Shown: in pieces, positions 24,075 through 32,600 of the stretch
Numbering within the stretch: the first letter of the stretch is position 1
Layout: every line of letters starts with the position of its first letter
Source of the DNA: Pseudomonas rustica
Lineage (GTDB): Bacteria; Pseudomonadota; Gammaproteobacteria; Pseudomonadales; Pseudomonadaceae
Length of the DNA stretch: 64,000 nt
NCBI RefSeq assembly: GCF_018336155.1
Contig: NZ_JAGYHF010000014.1
Span: 1-64,000 of the forward strand
Direction of reading: 5' to 3'
Notes under the pieces: generated by a model
What the model saw: only the letters and a program-made list of their open reading frames with translations
Databases searched by the model: none
Told to the model about the DNA's origin: nothing
Program-made: the position numbers and the translations under genes

Positions 24075-27000
24075 ACGACCCAATTGGTACCTTGGTTCTG
24101 CGCGTGCTGGACGCGAAAGCGCCTGACGTGAACCTGATTCTCAATGACTTCAAAAACTGCCTGAGCGATTACAAGGAATGGGCAGACGGCTTCTGGACTG
24201 GCTGGGCGCTCGATGTCGACCAGACCTTCAAGGTCGGTAACGAAGTGACTATCACCGAACGGAAAACCGAAACGGGCGCGGTGAAAACCTATGCTACCTG
24301 CCCTTTGGTAGGTGACTTCACGCTGATTCACATGTTCGAGTCAGCGCGCTTCGTGCCCATTGGTAATACCCCCGTCAAACTGGAGCCTGTCACCAAAGGC
24401 ACCTTCTACGACGACGTCACCGGCCCGGTTATCGAAACCATGATCGGCCCAAGCGGTATCAAAGTGATCGAAGGCGCCAAGAAAGGGCAAACCTATCGCA
24501 TCACCTTTTTCCCCAACGTATCTCAGAGCGATGTGAAGGCGCTCTATGATTCGTATCAAGGTGTCATCGGCAAACTTGGCGGCTGGCTGCAAAGCGAATG
24601 GTCGGGCAAGTTCCAGCCACAGTGGGCCAGTTACTCGGCAGCGGATCGTATCGGACGTTCGGAGATTTTGCTCAAAAGAGCGTTGAAAACTTTCGAAGAA
24701 GCCCTGCTGCGACTCTGGGATGACATCAAGAGTCTCTTCGAGCTGCTAGCGCATCCGGAGAAAAACTATCAAAAGCTGAAGAACTACCTGACAGATATTG
24801 AGATCGACAAACTTTACGCGGCATCTAAAGAGTCGATCGCCTCGGGGCTGCTGATCCTTAGCGACGAACCCCTGATGTTCATCTACGTATCGGCAATCGT
24901 GGCGTGGGTCGGTATGTTGCCGCCACAAGTTGTGGTTGATGTCATCGGAGGGATCGCCTCGGAGTTTCTGATCAACGTAGTACTCGGTATCTGCCTCACT
25001 GGCGGCGCTGGTCTCGCCATTCGACTGGGAACGAAAGCCCTGTCTACCGTGAAGTCCGGCGAAGCGGTCAAGTACCTTGAGGATCTCGCCTCAACGCTGA
25101 TGACCCTCAGCAACAAGCACAGCCTGCCAGCGCACGCGGAAGTGTCGAAACCCGTCATCGCTAGCGCCAAAAACGTCCCGATGAAGCCTGCTAAAACGGC
25201 TGCATTGAAGATCGATGAAGCCGCTGCTGAAGCGTCGAAAGGGGCTCCGCGGAACCAAGTGGCGCAAAAGCCTCCCCAGAAGCAGCTACCTAAAACGGCG
25301 GACACTCCGAAGCAAGAGGTCAAGGATGCCTCCTCGTTTCCACGAGACAAAAAACATAGCGGCTCGTTACAACCGAAAGAAAAAGTCGACGACGCGTCTA
25401 ATCAGTCCAAAACACCCGATGACAAAAGTGCTACGTGCGCCAAAAAGACCTGCACCAATGGCTGCCCTGTCTCTATGGTTACGGGCGAAGAGTTGCTGAC
25501 AATTACTGATGGTGAGCTCGGTGGCTTGCTGCCGTTCAGTTGGACTCGCCTTTACCGAACCAGTGCAGCTGAGATCGACTGCGGCCTGGGCTATGGCTGG
25601 AGTCATGCGCTCGCACAACGAGTGGACATCAACGGCGATGAAGTTGTATGGACCGATCACGAAAACCGGGTCACCACTTTCCCACTGCCCAGCGTACAAC
25701 GGCCGGCGATCACTAACAGCCTTTCGGAAGCCGCGATCTTTCTTGGCGACGATCCATCCGAACTCGTGCTGACACAAGCTGGCGATAAACCGCAGTTCTA
25801 TCACTTCCGCTTCAACAGCAAAGGCGCGACGCTGATCGCCATAAGCGACCACTACGACAACCGCCTGCATATCACGCGAGACATCCATGGGCGTATCAAG
25901 CGCGTGGATAATGGGGCCGGCCGCGCCCTACTCGTCCGTTACGACCGCAAGCACATTGTCGCCATCGATTATCAGCAATTTATTCCGGCTGACAATCTTG
26001 AAGACGCCTGGAACACCGTCCAGACGCTGACCACTTATGAATACGATGCTCAACATCGCTTGATCAAAGCCACTAACGCGCTGGGAGAGTCCGAGCGTTA
26101 CGCCTACAACGAGCAAAACGTCATTCTTGAGCGGCAACTCGCCGGCGGCGCAAGTTTTTACTGGGAATGGGAAAAGGAAGGCAAGTCCGCGCGTTGCATT
26201 CATCACTGGGCAAGTTTCTCTCAGATGGATGCGCACTACGCTTGGGATGACAAAGGCAGCGTCACGGTTACCAATGCCGATGGCAGCGAAGAGGTCTACA
26301 CCCACGATGACAAGGCACGACTCGTCGCCAAAGTAGATCCGGATGGTGCTGAGCACTTAAAGGCCTACGACGACAAGGGCCGATTGATCGCAGAAAAAGA
26401 TCCGATGGGTGCGGTCACCGAGTATCAGTACAACGAAGCAGGTCGCTTGGTCGCGGTGATTCCGCCAGAAGACGCGCCAACCACCTACGAGTACTACAAC
26501 GGCTTTGTCCGAGTCGTGAATCGCGGTACTGCCAAGTGGATTTACTGGCGTAACGACCAAGGCGATATCACCGAACAAATCGACCCTGATGGTAACTCGA
26601 CACACTACAGCTACGACCGCCAAGGCCGCTTGCTGGAGATCCGTCATCCCGACGGCAGCCGCCACCAGTTAGGTTGGAACAACCTCGGCCAATTGCTGGA
26701 GGAACGTCTGCCCGACGGTGGCCAGCGCAAGTACCGCTACGATGCCCTCGGCAGGCAAATTACGCGTCAGGAAGAAACCGGAGCGATCACTCATTACCAA
26801 TGGGATGCCGCTAACCGTCTGGCACAGATCACCCTGCCGGGAGGCGCTAACCGCGCGTTCACATACAACCCGTACGGGCGCGTCACCGCAGAACGCGACG
26901 AGCTTGGGCGTATTACTCGCTATGAATACGCCGACAATCTCCACTTGGTCAGTCGTCGAATCAACCCGGATGGTAGCCAACTTCGTTATCGCTACGACAA

Positions 27001-28945
27001 TGCGCGCCTGCTGCTTACTGAGATCGAAAACGAACGCGGCGAAAATTACCACCTTGATTACTACGCCAACGGCCTGATCCAGCAGGAAACCGGTTTCGAC
27101 GGGCGCCGCACCGCGTACGAGTACGATCTCAACGGGAAGCTGCTGAAGAAAACTGAATTCGGCGACGATGGCAGTGAGCTGGTTACCGCGTATCAGCGCG
27201 ACACCTCTGGCCGCTTGCTGGTCAAAACCCTCGCTGACGGCGAAGAAATCCATTACAGCTACGACGCATTGGGTCGCCTGGTAAACGTTAACGATGGCCT
27301 CTGGCCCCTCGCCTATGAATACGATGTACAAGACCGACTGATCACGGAACACCAGGGCTGGGGTACCACGCGTTACGAGTACGACAGCGTCGGCCAACTG
27401 AGCCAGTGCCGACTCCCCGACGGCAGCACGCTCGATTATCGCCACTTGTCCGGCGGTCGGTTGAGCAGTATCGACCTCAATGGTTCGCGCCTGACTACGC
27501 ACCAGTTCGATGCTGGCCGTGAGCAACAGCGCCAACAAGGCGTTCTGCTCAGCCAATACCAATACGACGAACAGGGAAGGCTTCAAGCGCACACCGTAGG
27601 TCAGCAGGATCGCAATCTGTTCCAGCGTCGCTACAACTACGACTCCAACGGCAACCTCGCCGGCATTGACGACAGCCGCAAAGGCAATCGCAGCTACCAT
27701 TATGATCCGCTCGATAGGCTGATCAGCGTTCGCGGCGCCACACCCGAAACCTTCGCCCATGACCCCGCCGGCAACCTGCTGGGTCAAAGTGACCTGCCGG
27801 CTGCCAACCTCGCCAACGTCAAAGGCAATCGCCTGCTTATGCAAGGCGACCGGCATTACGACTACGACGCCTACGGCAATCTCGCCCGCGAACGCCGCGG
27901 TGCCGGACAAAAAATCGTCACCGAATACCAATACGACTGCCAGCACCGTTTGATTGGTGTCAGCCTGCCCGGTGGTAGCAATGCCAGCTACAAATACGAC
28001 GCCTTTGGCCGTCGCATTGAGAAAACCGTTAATGGTCAGACCACCGAGTTCCTCTGGCAAGGTGAACGCCTGATCGCCGAAAGCGCCGAGAATCGCTATC
28101 GCACCTACATCTACGAACCCGGCAGCTTCCGCCCACTGGCCATGCTCGATGGCGAAGGCCCCATAAAGGCAACGCCGTTCTATTACCAACTCGACCACCT
28201 AGGCACCCCTCAAGAACTCACCGACTACAGCGGAGAGATCATGTGGTCGGCGAAATACCGTGCCTACGGCAACCTCGCCGAGTTGGACATCAGCGAAATC
28301 GATAACCCGTTACGGTTCCAAGGTCAGTATTTCGATGCGGAGACAGGGTTACATTACAACCGGCACCGCTACTACAATCCGGGGACTGGACGGTTTTTGA
28401 CGCCGGATCCGATCAAGCTTGCGGGTGGGTTGAATAACTACCAGTACGTGCCTAACCCTACGGGGTGGGTGGATCCGTTGGGGTTGAGTTGTTTTCCTGG
28501 TGATTGCCCGGAGGAGCCGGGTACTCCCGAAAAAGATATTCGCAAATTTTCGAGCACCAAATACAAACCCGAGGAAGTACTGGGTCGTAAAGTCTATAAA
28601 AATTCTGTAGACGTGGAGCCTGGGATCCCTAGCACAATAGATAAAAGCGTTGACCCTCGGATACGCAAAAAAATCGAAGAGGACGGGTGGAGCAACCTGG
28701 ATCTTATGAAAAACGGGAACGCCCCAATTGGTCCAGATGGAAAATATATAAACCTTCACCACGTGACGGGTGATGAACCAGGGCCAATGGTAGAGCTTAC
28801 CGGCACCGTACATAAGAAATACCATAGAGAACTACATGGTACTATTGAAGATGGCGACAGTTTCAGGAATGATCCAAAACTTGAATTGCAGTATGCAAAA
28901 TTCAGGAAAGCATACTGGAAGGAACGAGCCAAAGACTTTGAGTGA
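24071..28945 (+). CDS. Rhs-family T6SS effector with C-terminal LHH-type nuclease toxin
   Basis: A 1624-residue polymorphic toxin. The N-terminal 460 residues include a hydrophobic stretch (about 260-330) that may aid membrane passage, then a Lys/Pro-rich linker; no PAAR domain is evident. CTNGCPVSMVTGEELL starts a DUF6531/Rhs shell, and many YD repeats (YDxxGRL) run to about residue 1400. The Rhs core ends with the autocleavage signature around TPDPIKLAGG and WVDPLGLS (near 1472). The 151-residue tip has NLHHVTGDEPGPMVEL and TVHKKYHRELHG, the LHH branch of HNH/endonuclease-VII toxins, predicting DNase activity in target cells. The tip DNA is visibly AT-richer than the core. ATGA overlap with the chaperone gene. 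Confidence 0.93.
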   Translation: MNDPIGTLVLRVLDAKAPDVNLILNDFKNCLSDYKEWADGFWTGWALDVDQTFKVGNEVTITERKTETGAVKTYATCPLVGDFTLIHMFESARFVPIGNTPVKLEPVTKGTFYDDVTGPVIETMIGPSGIKVIEGAKKGQTYRITFFPNVSQSDVKALYDSYQGVIGKLGGWLQSEWSGKFQPQWASYSAADRIGRSEILLKRALKTFEEALLRLWDDIKSLFELLAHPEKNYQKLKNYLTDIEIDKLYAASKESIASGLLILSDEPLMFIYVSAIVAWVGMLPPQVVVDVIGGIASEFLINVVLGICLTGGAGLAIRLGTKALSTVKSGEAVKYLEDLASTLMTLSNKHSLPAHAEVSKPVIASAKNVPMKPAKTAALKIDEAAAEASKGAPRNQVAQKPPQKQLPKTADTPKQEVKDASSFPRDKKHSGSLQPKEKVDDASNQSKTPDDKSATCAKKTCTNGCPVSMVTGEELLTITDGELGGLLPFSWTRLYRTSAAEIDCGLGYGWSHALAQRVDINGDEVVWTDHENRVTTFPLPSVQRPAITNSLSEAAIFLGDDPSELVLTQAGDKPQFYHFRFNSKGATLIAISDHYDNRLHITRDIHGRIKRVDNGAGRALLVRYDRKHIVAIDYQQFIPADNLEDAWNTVQTLTTYEYDAQHRLIKATNALGESERYAYNEQNVILERQLAGGASFYWEWEKEGKSARCIHHWASFSQMDAHYAWDDKGSVTVTNADGSEEVYTHDDKARLVAKVDPDGAEHLKAYDDKGRLIAEKDPMGAVTEYQYNEAGRLVAVIPPEDAPTTYEYYNGFVRVVNRGTAKWIYWRNDQGDITEQIDPDGNSTHYSYDRQGRLLEIRHPDGSRHQLGWNNLGQLLEERLPDGGQRKYRYDALGRQITRQEETGAITHYQWDAANRLAQITLPGGANRAFTYNPYGRVTAERDELGRITRYEYADNLHLVSRRINPDGSQLRYRYDNARLLLTEIENERGENYHLDYYANGLIQQETGFDGRRTAYEYDLNGKLLKKTEFGDDGSELVTAYQRDTSGRLLVKTLADGEEIHYSYDALGRLVNVNDGLWPLAYEYDVQDRLITEHQGWGTTRYEYDSVGQLSQCRLPDGSTLDYRHLSGGRLSSIDLNGSRLTTHQFDAGREQQRQQGVLLSQYQYDEQGRLQAHTVGQQDRNLFQRRYNYDSNGNLAGIDDSRKGNRSYHYDPLDRLISVRGATPETFAHDPAGNLLGQSDLPAANLANVKGNRLLMQGDRHYDYDAYGNLARERRGAGQKIVTEYQYDCQHRLIGVSLPGGSNASYKYDAFGRRIEKTVNGQTTEFLWQGERLIAESAENRYRTYIYEPGSFRPLAMLDGEGPIKATPFYYQLDHLGTPQELTDYSGEIMWSAKYRAYGNLAELDISEIDNPLRFQGQYFDAETGLHYNRHRYYNPGTGRFLTPDPIKLAGGLNNYQYVPNPTGWVDPLGLSCFPGDCPEEPGTPEKDIRKFSSTKYKPEEVLGRKVYKNSVDVEPGIPSTIDKSVDPRIRKKIEEDGWSNLDLMKNGNAPIGPDGKYINLHHVTGDEPGPMVELTGTVHKKYHRELHGTIEDGDSFRNDPKLELQYAKFRKAYWKERAKDFE

Positions 28946-28953
28946 GTACAACC

Positions 28954-29400
28954 ATGCATAACTATCAAGATCTGATAACAAAATTAGACAATTCGGACGA
29001 AGAAACTTTTTGGCTTGGCCCAACAAGTACCGAGCAAGTTGAAAAACTCGAAAGTATTCTTGGACTAAAATTGCCTCAAGACTTTTTTGATTTTTTGGTT
29101 GTATGCGGTGGTGGTGGCGCAGCGGATTCAGAAATATGCGGAATTGAGGACAACGATGCAACTATAGACAATGGCGGAACAGTAAATTACAGCACCACGC
29201 GCTGCCGAGCAGAATTCGAACTACCAAGGCAATATGCAGTCATCTACTTCAAGGACGATGAAATTTGCTGGGCAATTGACTGCAGCCCATCTGAAAACGG
29301 GAAAATCATTAGCTATGACTTGTTTAAGAAAAAACCATCAAAAGAAATAGCTGATAATTTTTATTCTTTTTTCAAAGAATACGTCGAGCTTAGAACATAA
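28954..29400 (+). CDS. SMI1/KNR4 (SUKH) family immunity protein
   Basis: A 148-residue protein of the SMI1/KNR4 (SUKH) superfamily, with TSTEQVEKLESILGLKLPQDFFDFLVVCGGGGAAD matching the family's LGxxLPxxxxxFLxxxxG signature. SUKH proteins are a standard immunity family for HNH-type polymorphic toxins, and this gene directly follows the Rhs gene, so it should neutralise the LHH tip in the producer cell. Base composition is AT-rich like the toxin tip. The start is ATG 28954 (GTGAG 7 bp upstream) or GTG 28942, which would overlap the effector stop as GTGA. Confidence 0.87.
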   Translation: MHNYQDLITKLDNSDEETFWLGPTSTEQVEKLESILGLKLPQDFFDFLVVCGGGGAADSEICGIEDNDATIDNGGTVNYSTTRCRAEFELPRQYAVIYFKDDEICWAIDCSPSENGKIISYDLFKKKPSKEIADNFYSFFKEYVELRT

Positions 29401-29896
29401 CAGCCATATAACTTTAAAAAGTAACCAACCCAACAAAAAAACAAAATATTCACCACGGCAAAATAGTATAGATTCATTTTCGAAAGCATCAAAATGAATC
29501 TATCACCGTTCACAAGCGGAAAAAAATCAATTGGCAACACAACTTTAATCAATGCCACATCTACAACATGCGGAAATCAATGGACTGGTCGTCATTATTT
29601 TTCCAATCACCAAATAGTGAACCATTGCACTCCCAGCGTGGAAATTAATTTCACACATTCTCGACAATAAATTCAGCATCCATTAAACCGATCCAAGAAC
29701 CAATATTCCCACCCAGCGCAAAAAAGAAGCTTCCAACATATTAAAAAACTAATTTCAAGAAGCTCGACATTGTTTTCACGAAATCAAACAAAATAATGCT
29801 TCTTGCACGTGACACCGCTATTTTCTCTAAGCGGGCTATGTTAATAGCCTTCTACTGAAAAAACTTGGATACCAGCACTTATCAGAGTGAAAAAGC
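29401..29896. other. AT-rich gap between two immunity genes
   Basis: About 500 bp of AT-rich DNA, unlike the GC-rich surroundings. Only short open segments are present in either strand and none looks like a gene; it may be decayed immunity or toxin-tip DNA. It contains the 13-bp-arm hairpin listed separately and a small GGCTAT-GTTA-ATAGCC hairpin near 29840. Confidence 0.5.
29468..29503. repeat. Perfect inverted repeat, 13-bp arms
   Basis: ATAGATTCATTTT, a 10-base loop, then AAAATGAATCTAT. There is no T-run after it in either direction, so it is not a standard intrinsic terminator. It lies 67 bp after the SMI1/KNR4 stop. Confidence 0.6.
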
Positions 29897-30286
29897 ATGT
29901 GGACATCTTCAATTTCTAACAAAAAACAGTGGACTTCTATTTTTGGAGAGAGCCACTCGCCAGCAAAAATGTGTATTTCCTATGCACGGTTTGAAGGCAA
30001 TTGCATTTATTTAAAACTACATAGCGAAATAGAGCAGGCATTCGCACCCAAAAAATGGCTAGAAAAACAATATAACGAGTATGAATTTGGTATCTATATT
30101 AATAATGTCAAAGACATCAAGGTAGAAAATTTCAGTTTTACTGGAGTGGCACGCATATCGATTACAAATAATGATCAAATCTACAAATTTAAACTTGAGA
30201 TCAATGACTCATGCAGCGCCACCTTTAAAGCAGAAAGCATTACAATCGCTAACATTAAAGCCTACCGCAACGATGGTGCCATTTAG
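29897..30286 (+). CDS. Imm50-like immunity protein (orphan)
   Basis: A 129-residue protein with very AT-rich coding DNA. Its layout resembles Imm50 family immunity proteins: opening MWTSSISNKKQWTSIFGE, a short run leading to GNCIYLKLHSEIEQAFAPKKW (family PxKW), EFGIYINNVKDIKVENFS, and a final beta-strand pair ending in ANIKAYRND. The match is by eye, so the family name is moderately certain. No toxin of its own is nearby: the adjacent Rhs tip already has a SUKH immunity gene. It is probably left over from an earlier toxin tip or guards against a rival strain's toxin. Confidence 0.65.
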   Translation: MWTSSISNKKQWTSIFGESHSPAKMCISYARFEGNCIYLKLHSEIEQAFAPKKWLEKQYNEYEFGIYINNVKDIKVENFSFTGVARISITNNDQIYKFKLEINDSCSATFKAESITIANIKAYRNDGAI

Positions 30287-30589
30287 ACCTACTTACGCTA
30301 AAACTTCCCCAATCCTAACTTTCAATAAAAAGCACTGTGACTTGAGAAAAATAACCCGCTCCTGCTACTTCTTTTTTCAATCGCCTTCAATGCTGTCGCG
30401 TCGTCACTTCGTCCATAGCAACGTCCCGATGGCACCACTGTTCTCTTACTCACCTACCAGCCTGCCGCCCCCGCGACACACCCCGCCCCCTTCCTTAACC
30501 CCAAAATTAAGGTTCACCTAAGGTTCCATCGTTACCATCCCGCCCCATGAACCACTGTCGCCCATGAGTCGCGGATGAGACCTTCTGAT
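30287..30589. other. Intergenic region before the lone glycosyltransferase
   Basis: About 300 bp marking the change from AT-rich island DNA back to typical Pseudomonas composition. Two AAGGTTC half-repeats lie at about 30509-30525. No promoter, hairpin or small gene was convincing. Confidence 0.4.
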
Positions 30590-31417
30590 ATGAAAGCCTT
30601 AGATTTTCCAGCCCAGCAGCAGGCGAATTTCAGCGTTGTGCTGGTGAATTACAAGACGCCGGACTTGACCAAAATGTGCCTTGAGCTGCTGCGTGAGCAC
30701 GCTCAGGAGCAGCGCATTCCGGTGTGGGTGGTGGACAACGATTCCGCAGACGCTAGCCTCGATTATCTGCGTACGCTCGACTGGATCAATTTGATCGAGC
30801 GCCCTTCTGTAAAAGGTGAGCAGGGTCATATCGCGCATGGCAAGGCGCTGGATCTGGTGCTGGACAGGGTTGAAACCGATTATCTGTTTCTGTTGCACAC
30901 CGATACCTTTGTTTATGACAAAGAGGTATTTGCGATGATGATGCGTGAGTGCGCGAATAATCCGGAGATCGCCGCCGTCGGTTGTGTCGAGCAAATCAAT
31001 CGCGGAATGCTCAGAGAGACATGGCGATTAACTTCGCGTTTCTGCAAGCATTATGTCCGTCGCGCTAAAACTCAGTTGGGTTTGAAAACCAAAGAGCCGA
31101 AGCCGTATCGGGAAACTCATCTGAAGAGTTTCTGCACGTTGTGGAATGCTCGTCTGGCCAAGTCTCATGGTTTGCACTTTTGCATGGATGATCGGGTGCC
31201 TGGATATACGCTGCAGGATCGCATGGTGAGCTTGGGCTATGGCATCAAGTTTCTGTCGCCACGCAAGATCTTCAGCTATCTGGATCACATTCAGTCAGGC
31301 ACCGTCGCCGCCGCAGGCACCTACGGCAAGGATCATCGGCGTACGAAAATGTACGAGGCGTCGATCAAGCGTCTTGAACAGCAGAGAGGCAAGGCCGGGA
31401 TGCAAGCGTCGGCATAA
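30590..31417 (+). CDS. Glycosyltransferase family 2 protein
   Basis: A 275-residue GT-A-fold glycosyltransferase. FSVVLVNYKTPDLTKMCLELL opens the fold, VWVVDNDSADASLDYL is the nucleotide-binding region, and LLHTDTFVYDKEVF (in place of DxD) holds the likely metal aspartate. It has no membrane helices. It stands alone on the plus strand next to the T6SS island, away from the EPS locus, so its acceptor is unknown. Start: ATG 30590, with ATG 30575 (5 residues longer) as the alternative. A strong intrinsic terminator follows 12 bp after its stop codon. Confidence 0.85.
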   Translation: MKALDFPAQQQANFSVVLVNYKTPDLTKMCLELLREHAQEQRIPVWVVDNDSADASLDYLRTLDWINLIERPSVKGEQGHIAHGKALDLVLDRVETDYLFLLHTDTFVYDKEVFAMMMRECANNPEIAAVGCVEQINRGMLRETWRLTSRFCKHYVRRAKTQLGLKTKEPKPYRETHLKSFCTLWNARLAKSHGLHFCMDDRVPGYTLQDRMVSLGYGIKFLSPRKIFSYLDHIQSGTVAAAGTYGKDHRRTKMYEASIKRLEQQRGKAGMQASA

Positions 31418-31428
31418 TTTAAAGACAC

Positions 31429-31460
31429 AAAAAAGGGCGACTATTCAGTCGCCCTTTTTT
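31429..31460 (+). terminator. Strong intrinsic terminator
   Basis: An A-run, GGGCGAC-TATTCA-GTCGCCC, then TTTTTT. The 7-bp GC-rich stem with A and T flanks can stop transcription in both directions. It ends the glycosyltransferase message. Confidence 0.9.
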
Positions 31461-31497
31461 GTTGCCGAATTTTGTATACATACGCTTCGTTTAAAGT

Positions 31498-31560
31498 GTT
31501 CGCCCAGTGTTATGGCCTGGCAATCCATGCACCGGTAAAGAGCCCTGACACTGGGCGAAC
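31498..31560. repeat. Inverted repeat, 13-bp perfect arms
   Basis: GTTCGCCCAGTGT and ACACTGGGCGAAC separated by 37 bases. It does not match the REP families in the window. Confidence 0.7.
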
Positions 31561-31683
31561 GGAAGGGATTTTAATTGAAGTTGGCGGTTATGTCGTCATG
31601 AAGAATTGTGAAATTTATGTACTGGAAAGTTAAAACTCCGTCACTCCGATATTTACCGACAAACTTCCTACAGAATCTTTTAT

Positions 31684-31723
31684 ATGATTGTTCTCATACA
31701 CAAAGCTGTACAAGAACAATCAT
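31684..31723. repeat. Inverted repeat, 11-bp perfect arms
   Basis: ATGATTGTTCT and AGAACAATCAT around an 18-base loop, itself enclosed by a CTACAG / CTGTAG pair. It lies just past the stop codon of the minus-strand secreted-protein gene and may form its mRNA 3' end, although no U-tract follows. Confidence 0.6.
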
Positions 31724-31739
31724 CCTGTAGAGTTAATAC

Positions 31740-32324
31740 TCAGCTTTCATGCTGACTGGTCACTTTTAATATATCGGTGTAAGTGACGATGACGCTCTGC
31801 CCTACTTTCAGATCTTTCAGTTTGGCTTGAATTTCAGGCTTTTTCACGTCGAGTGTTTTCGATTGGCCCGACGGGTTTTCCAGTGTTACCTGATTCTTCT
31901 TCAAATCAATTTTGGTGATTTTCAGCTGTACCTGAACCTGACGAAACGCTTCGCCGCCAGGGTTATCAGTGCCCGGCGCCTTGCGCAGTTCGCCGGTGCG
32001 TTCGGTCGTGCCAGGCAGACCTTTATCCACGTCGGTATCCAGGTAAGCGGCGACAGAACGCTGGACTTGGACTTTGACCAGATCACCGACCTTCAGGTTG
32101 GCGAGGTTTTTTGCCTTGTCGGTGAGTTGTACGTGAACCTGACGGCCTTCCGCGCCTTCGAGCACAACCTGATGGTTGGCGGGATCGACGGAGACGACTT
32201 TGGTGGTGACCTGATCCGCTTCGATGGTGGCGGACAGCGGAATATCGGCGGCAAATGCTCCGAAGCTGGTGGCGGACAGTACGGTTGCGAGGGTGATGGC
32301 TTTGGCCAGTGCGTGGAGCTTCAT
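31740..32324 (-). CDS. Secreted hypothetical protein
   Basis: A 194-residue protein with a clear Sec signal peptide (MKLHALAKAITLATVLSATSFGAFA, cleavage after FGAFA). The mature part holds two similar beta-rich modules: VTTKVVSVDPANHQVVLEGAEG...LANLKVGDLVKVQVQ and ITKIDLKKNQVTLENPSG...LKDLKVGQSVIVTYT, an internal duplication of a small OB-like or barrel-like unit. I do not recognise a named family. It is predicted to be periplasmic. ATG 32324 is preferred over the in-frame TTG at 32330. Confidence 0.8.
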   Translation of the reverse strand: MKLHALAKAITLATVLSATSFGAFAADIPLSATIEADQVTTKVVSVDPANHQVVLEGAEGRQVHVQLTDKAKNLANLKVGDLVKVQVQRSVAAYLDTDVDKGLPGTTERTGELRKAPGTDNPGGEAFRQVQVQLKITKIDLKKNQVTLENPSGQSKTLDVKKPEIQAKLKDLKVGQSVIVTYTDILKVTSQHES

Positions 32325-32409
32325 AAGCAATACTTTCCCTGTGATGAATGGCAGCCACCGTCGCCAAAACGTTTTTGGCGACGGATGTCCGATTGAGCAT
32401 AGACGCTGT

Positions 32410-32589
32410 TCAGGGCTTGGTTTGAGATTGTTTTGCGGTGTCTTGTGCGGTGGATTCGCCGCTGGGGGTGCCTTTGCCGTGGCTTTGGCGCTGCTTGGGA
32501 TCAGTGGGGCGCAGGGCGTCGTTGTCGCGCTCGGTTTCGCCGGCGGGACGCGGTTCGTCGGGGTGTTCGCTGGGGGTGATGGGTTTCAT
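32410..32589 (-). CDS. Small hydrophilic hypothetical protein (59 aa)
   Basis: A 59-residue ORF, very polar and probably disordered (MKPITPSEHPDEPRPAGETE, then RDNDALRPTDPKQRQSHGKG and a Ser/Thr/Gln-rich end). GAGG lies 8 bp before its ATG. It begins 11 bp after the stop of the 80-residue gene upstream, so the two form an operon. Function unknown; composition resembles small stress-associated proteins, but that is not evidence of role. Confidence 0.6.
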   Translation of the reverse strand: MKPITPSEHPDEPRPAGETERDNDALRPTDPKQRQSHGKGTPSGESTAQDTAKQSQTKP

Positions 32590-32600
32590 GGTGGGTGTCC

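Larger units (their letters stand above)
31461..31739. other. Structured non-coding gap
   Basis: About 280 bp without a gene, between the plus-strand terminator and the 3' end of a minus-strand gene. It contains two long inverted repeats, at 31498-31560 and 31684-31723, listed separately; a small RNA cannot be excluded. Confidence 0.5.

Noticed and set aside
26669-28198. 509-codon open frame antisense to the Rhs repeats
   Set aside because: The repetitive, GC-rich YD-repeat coding sequence creates long antisense frames. No recognisable protein results.
29361-29558. 65-codon minus-strand ORF with a hydrophobic stretch near the SMI1 gene
   Set aside because: It overlaps the end of the immunity gene, has no ribosome site, and hydrophobic frames are expected in AT-rich DNA.
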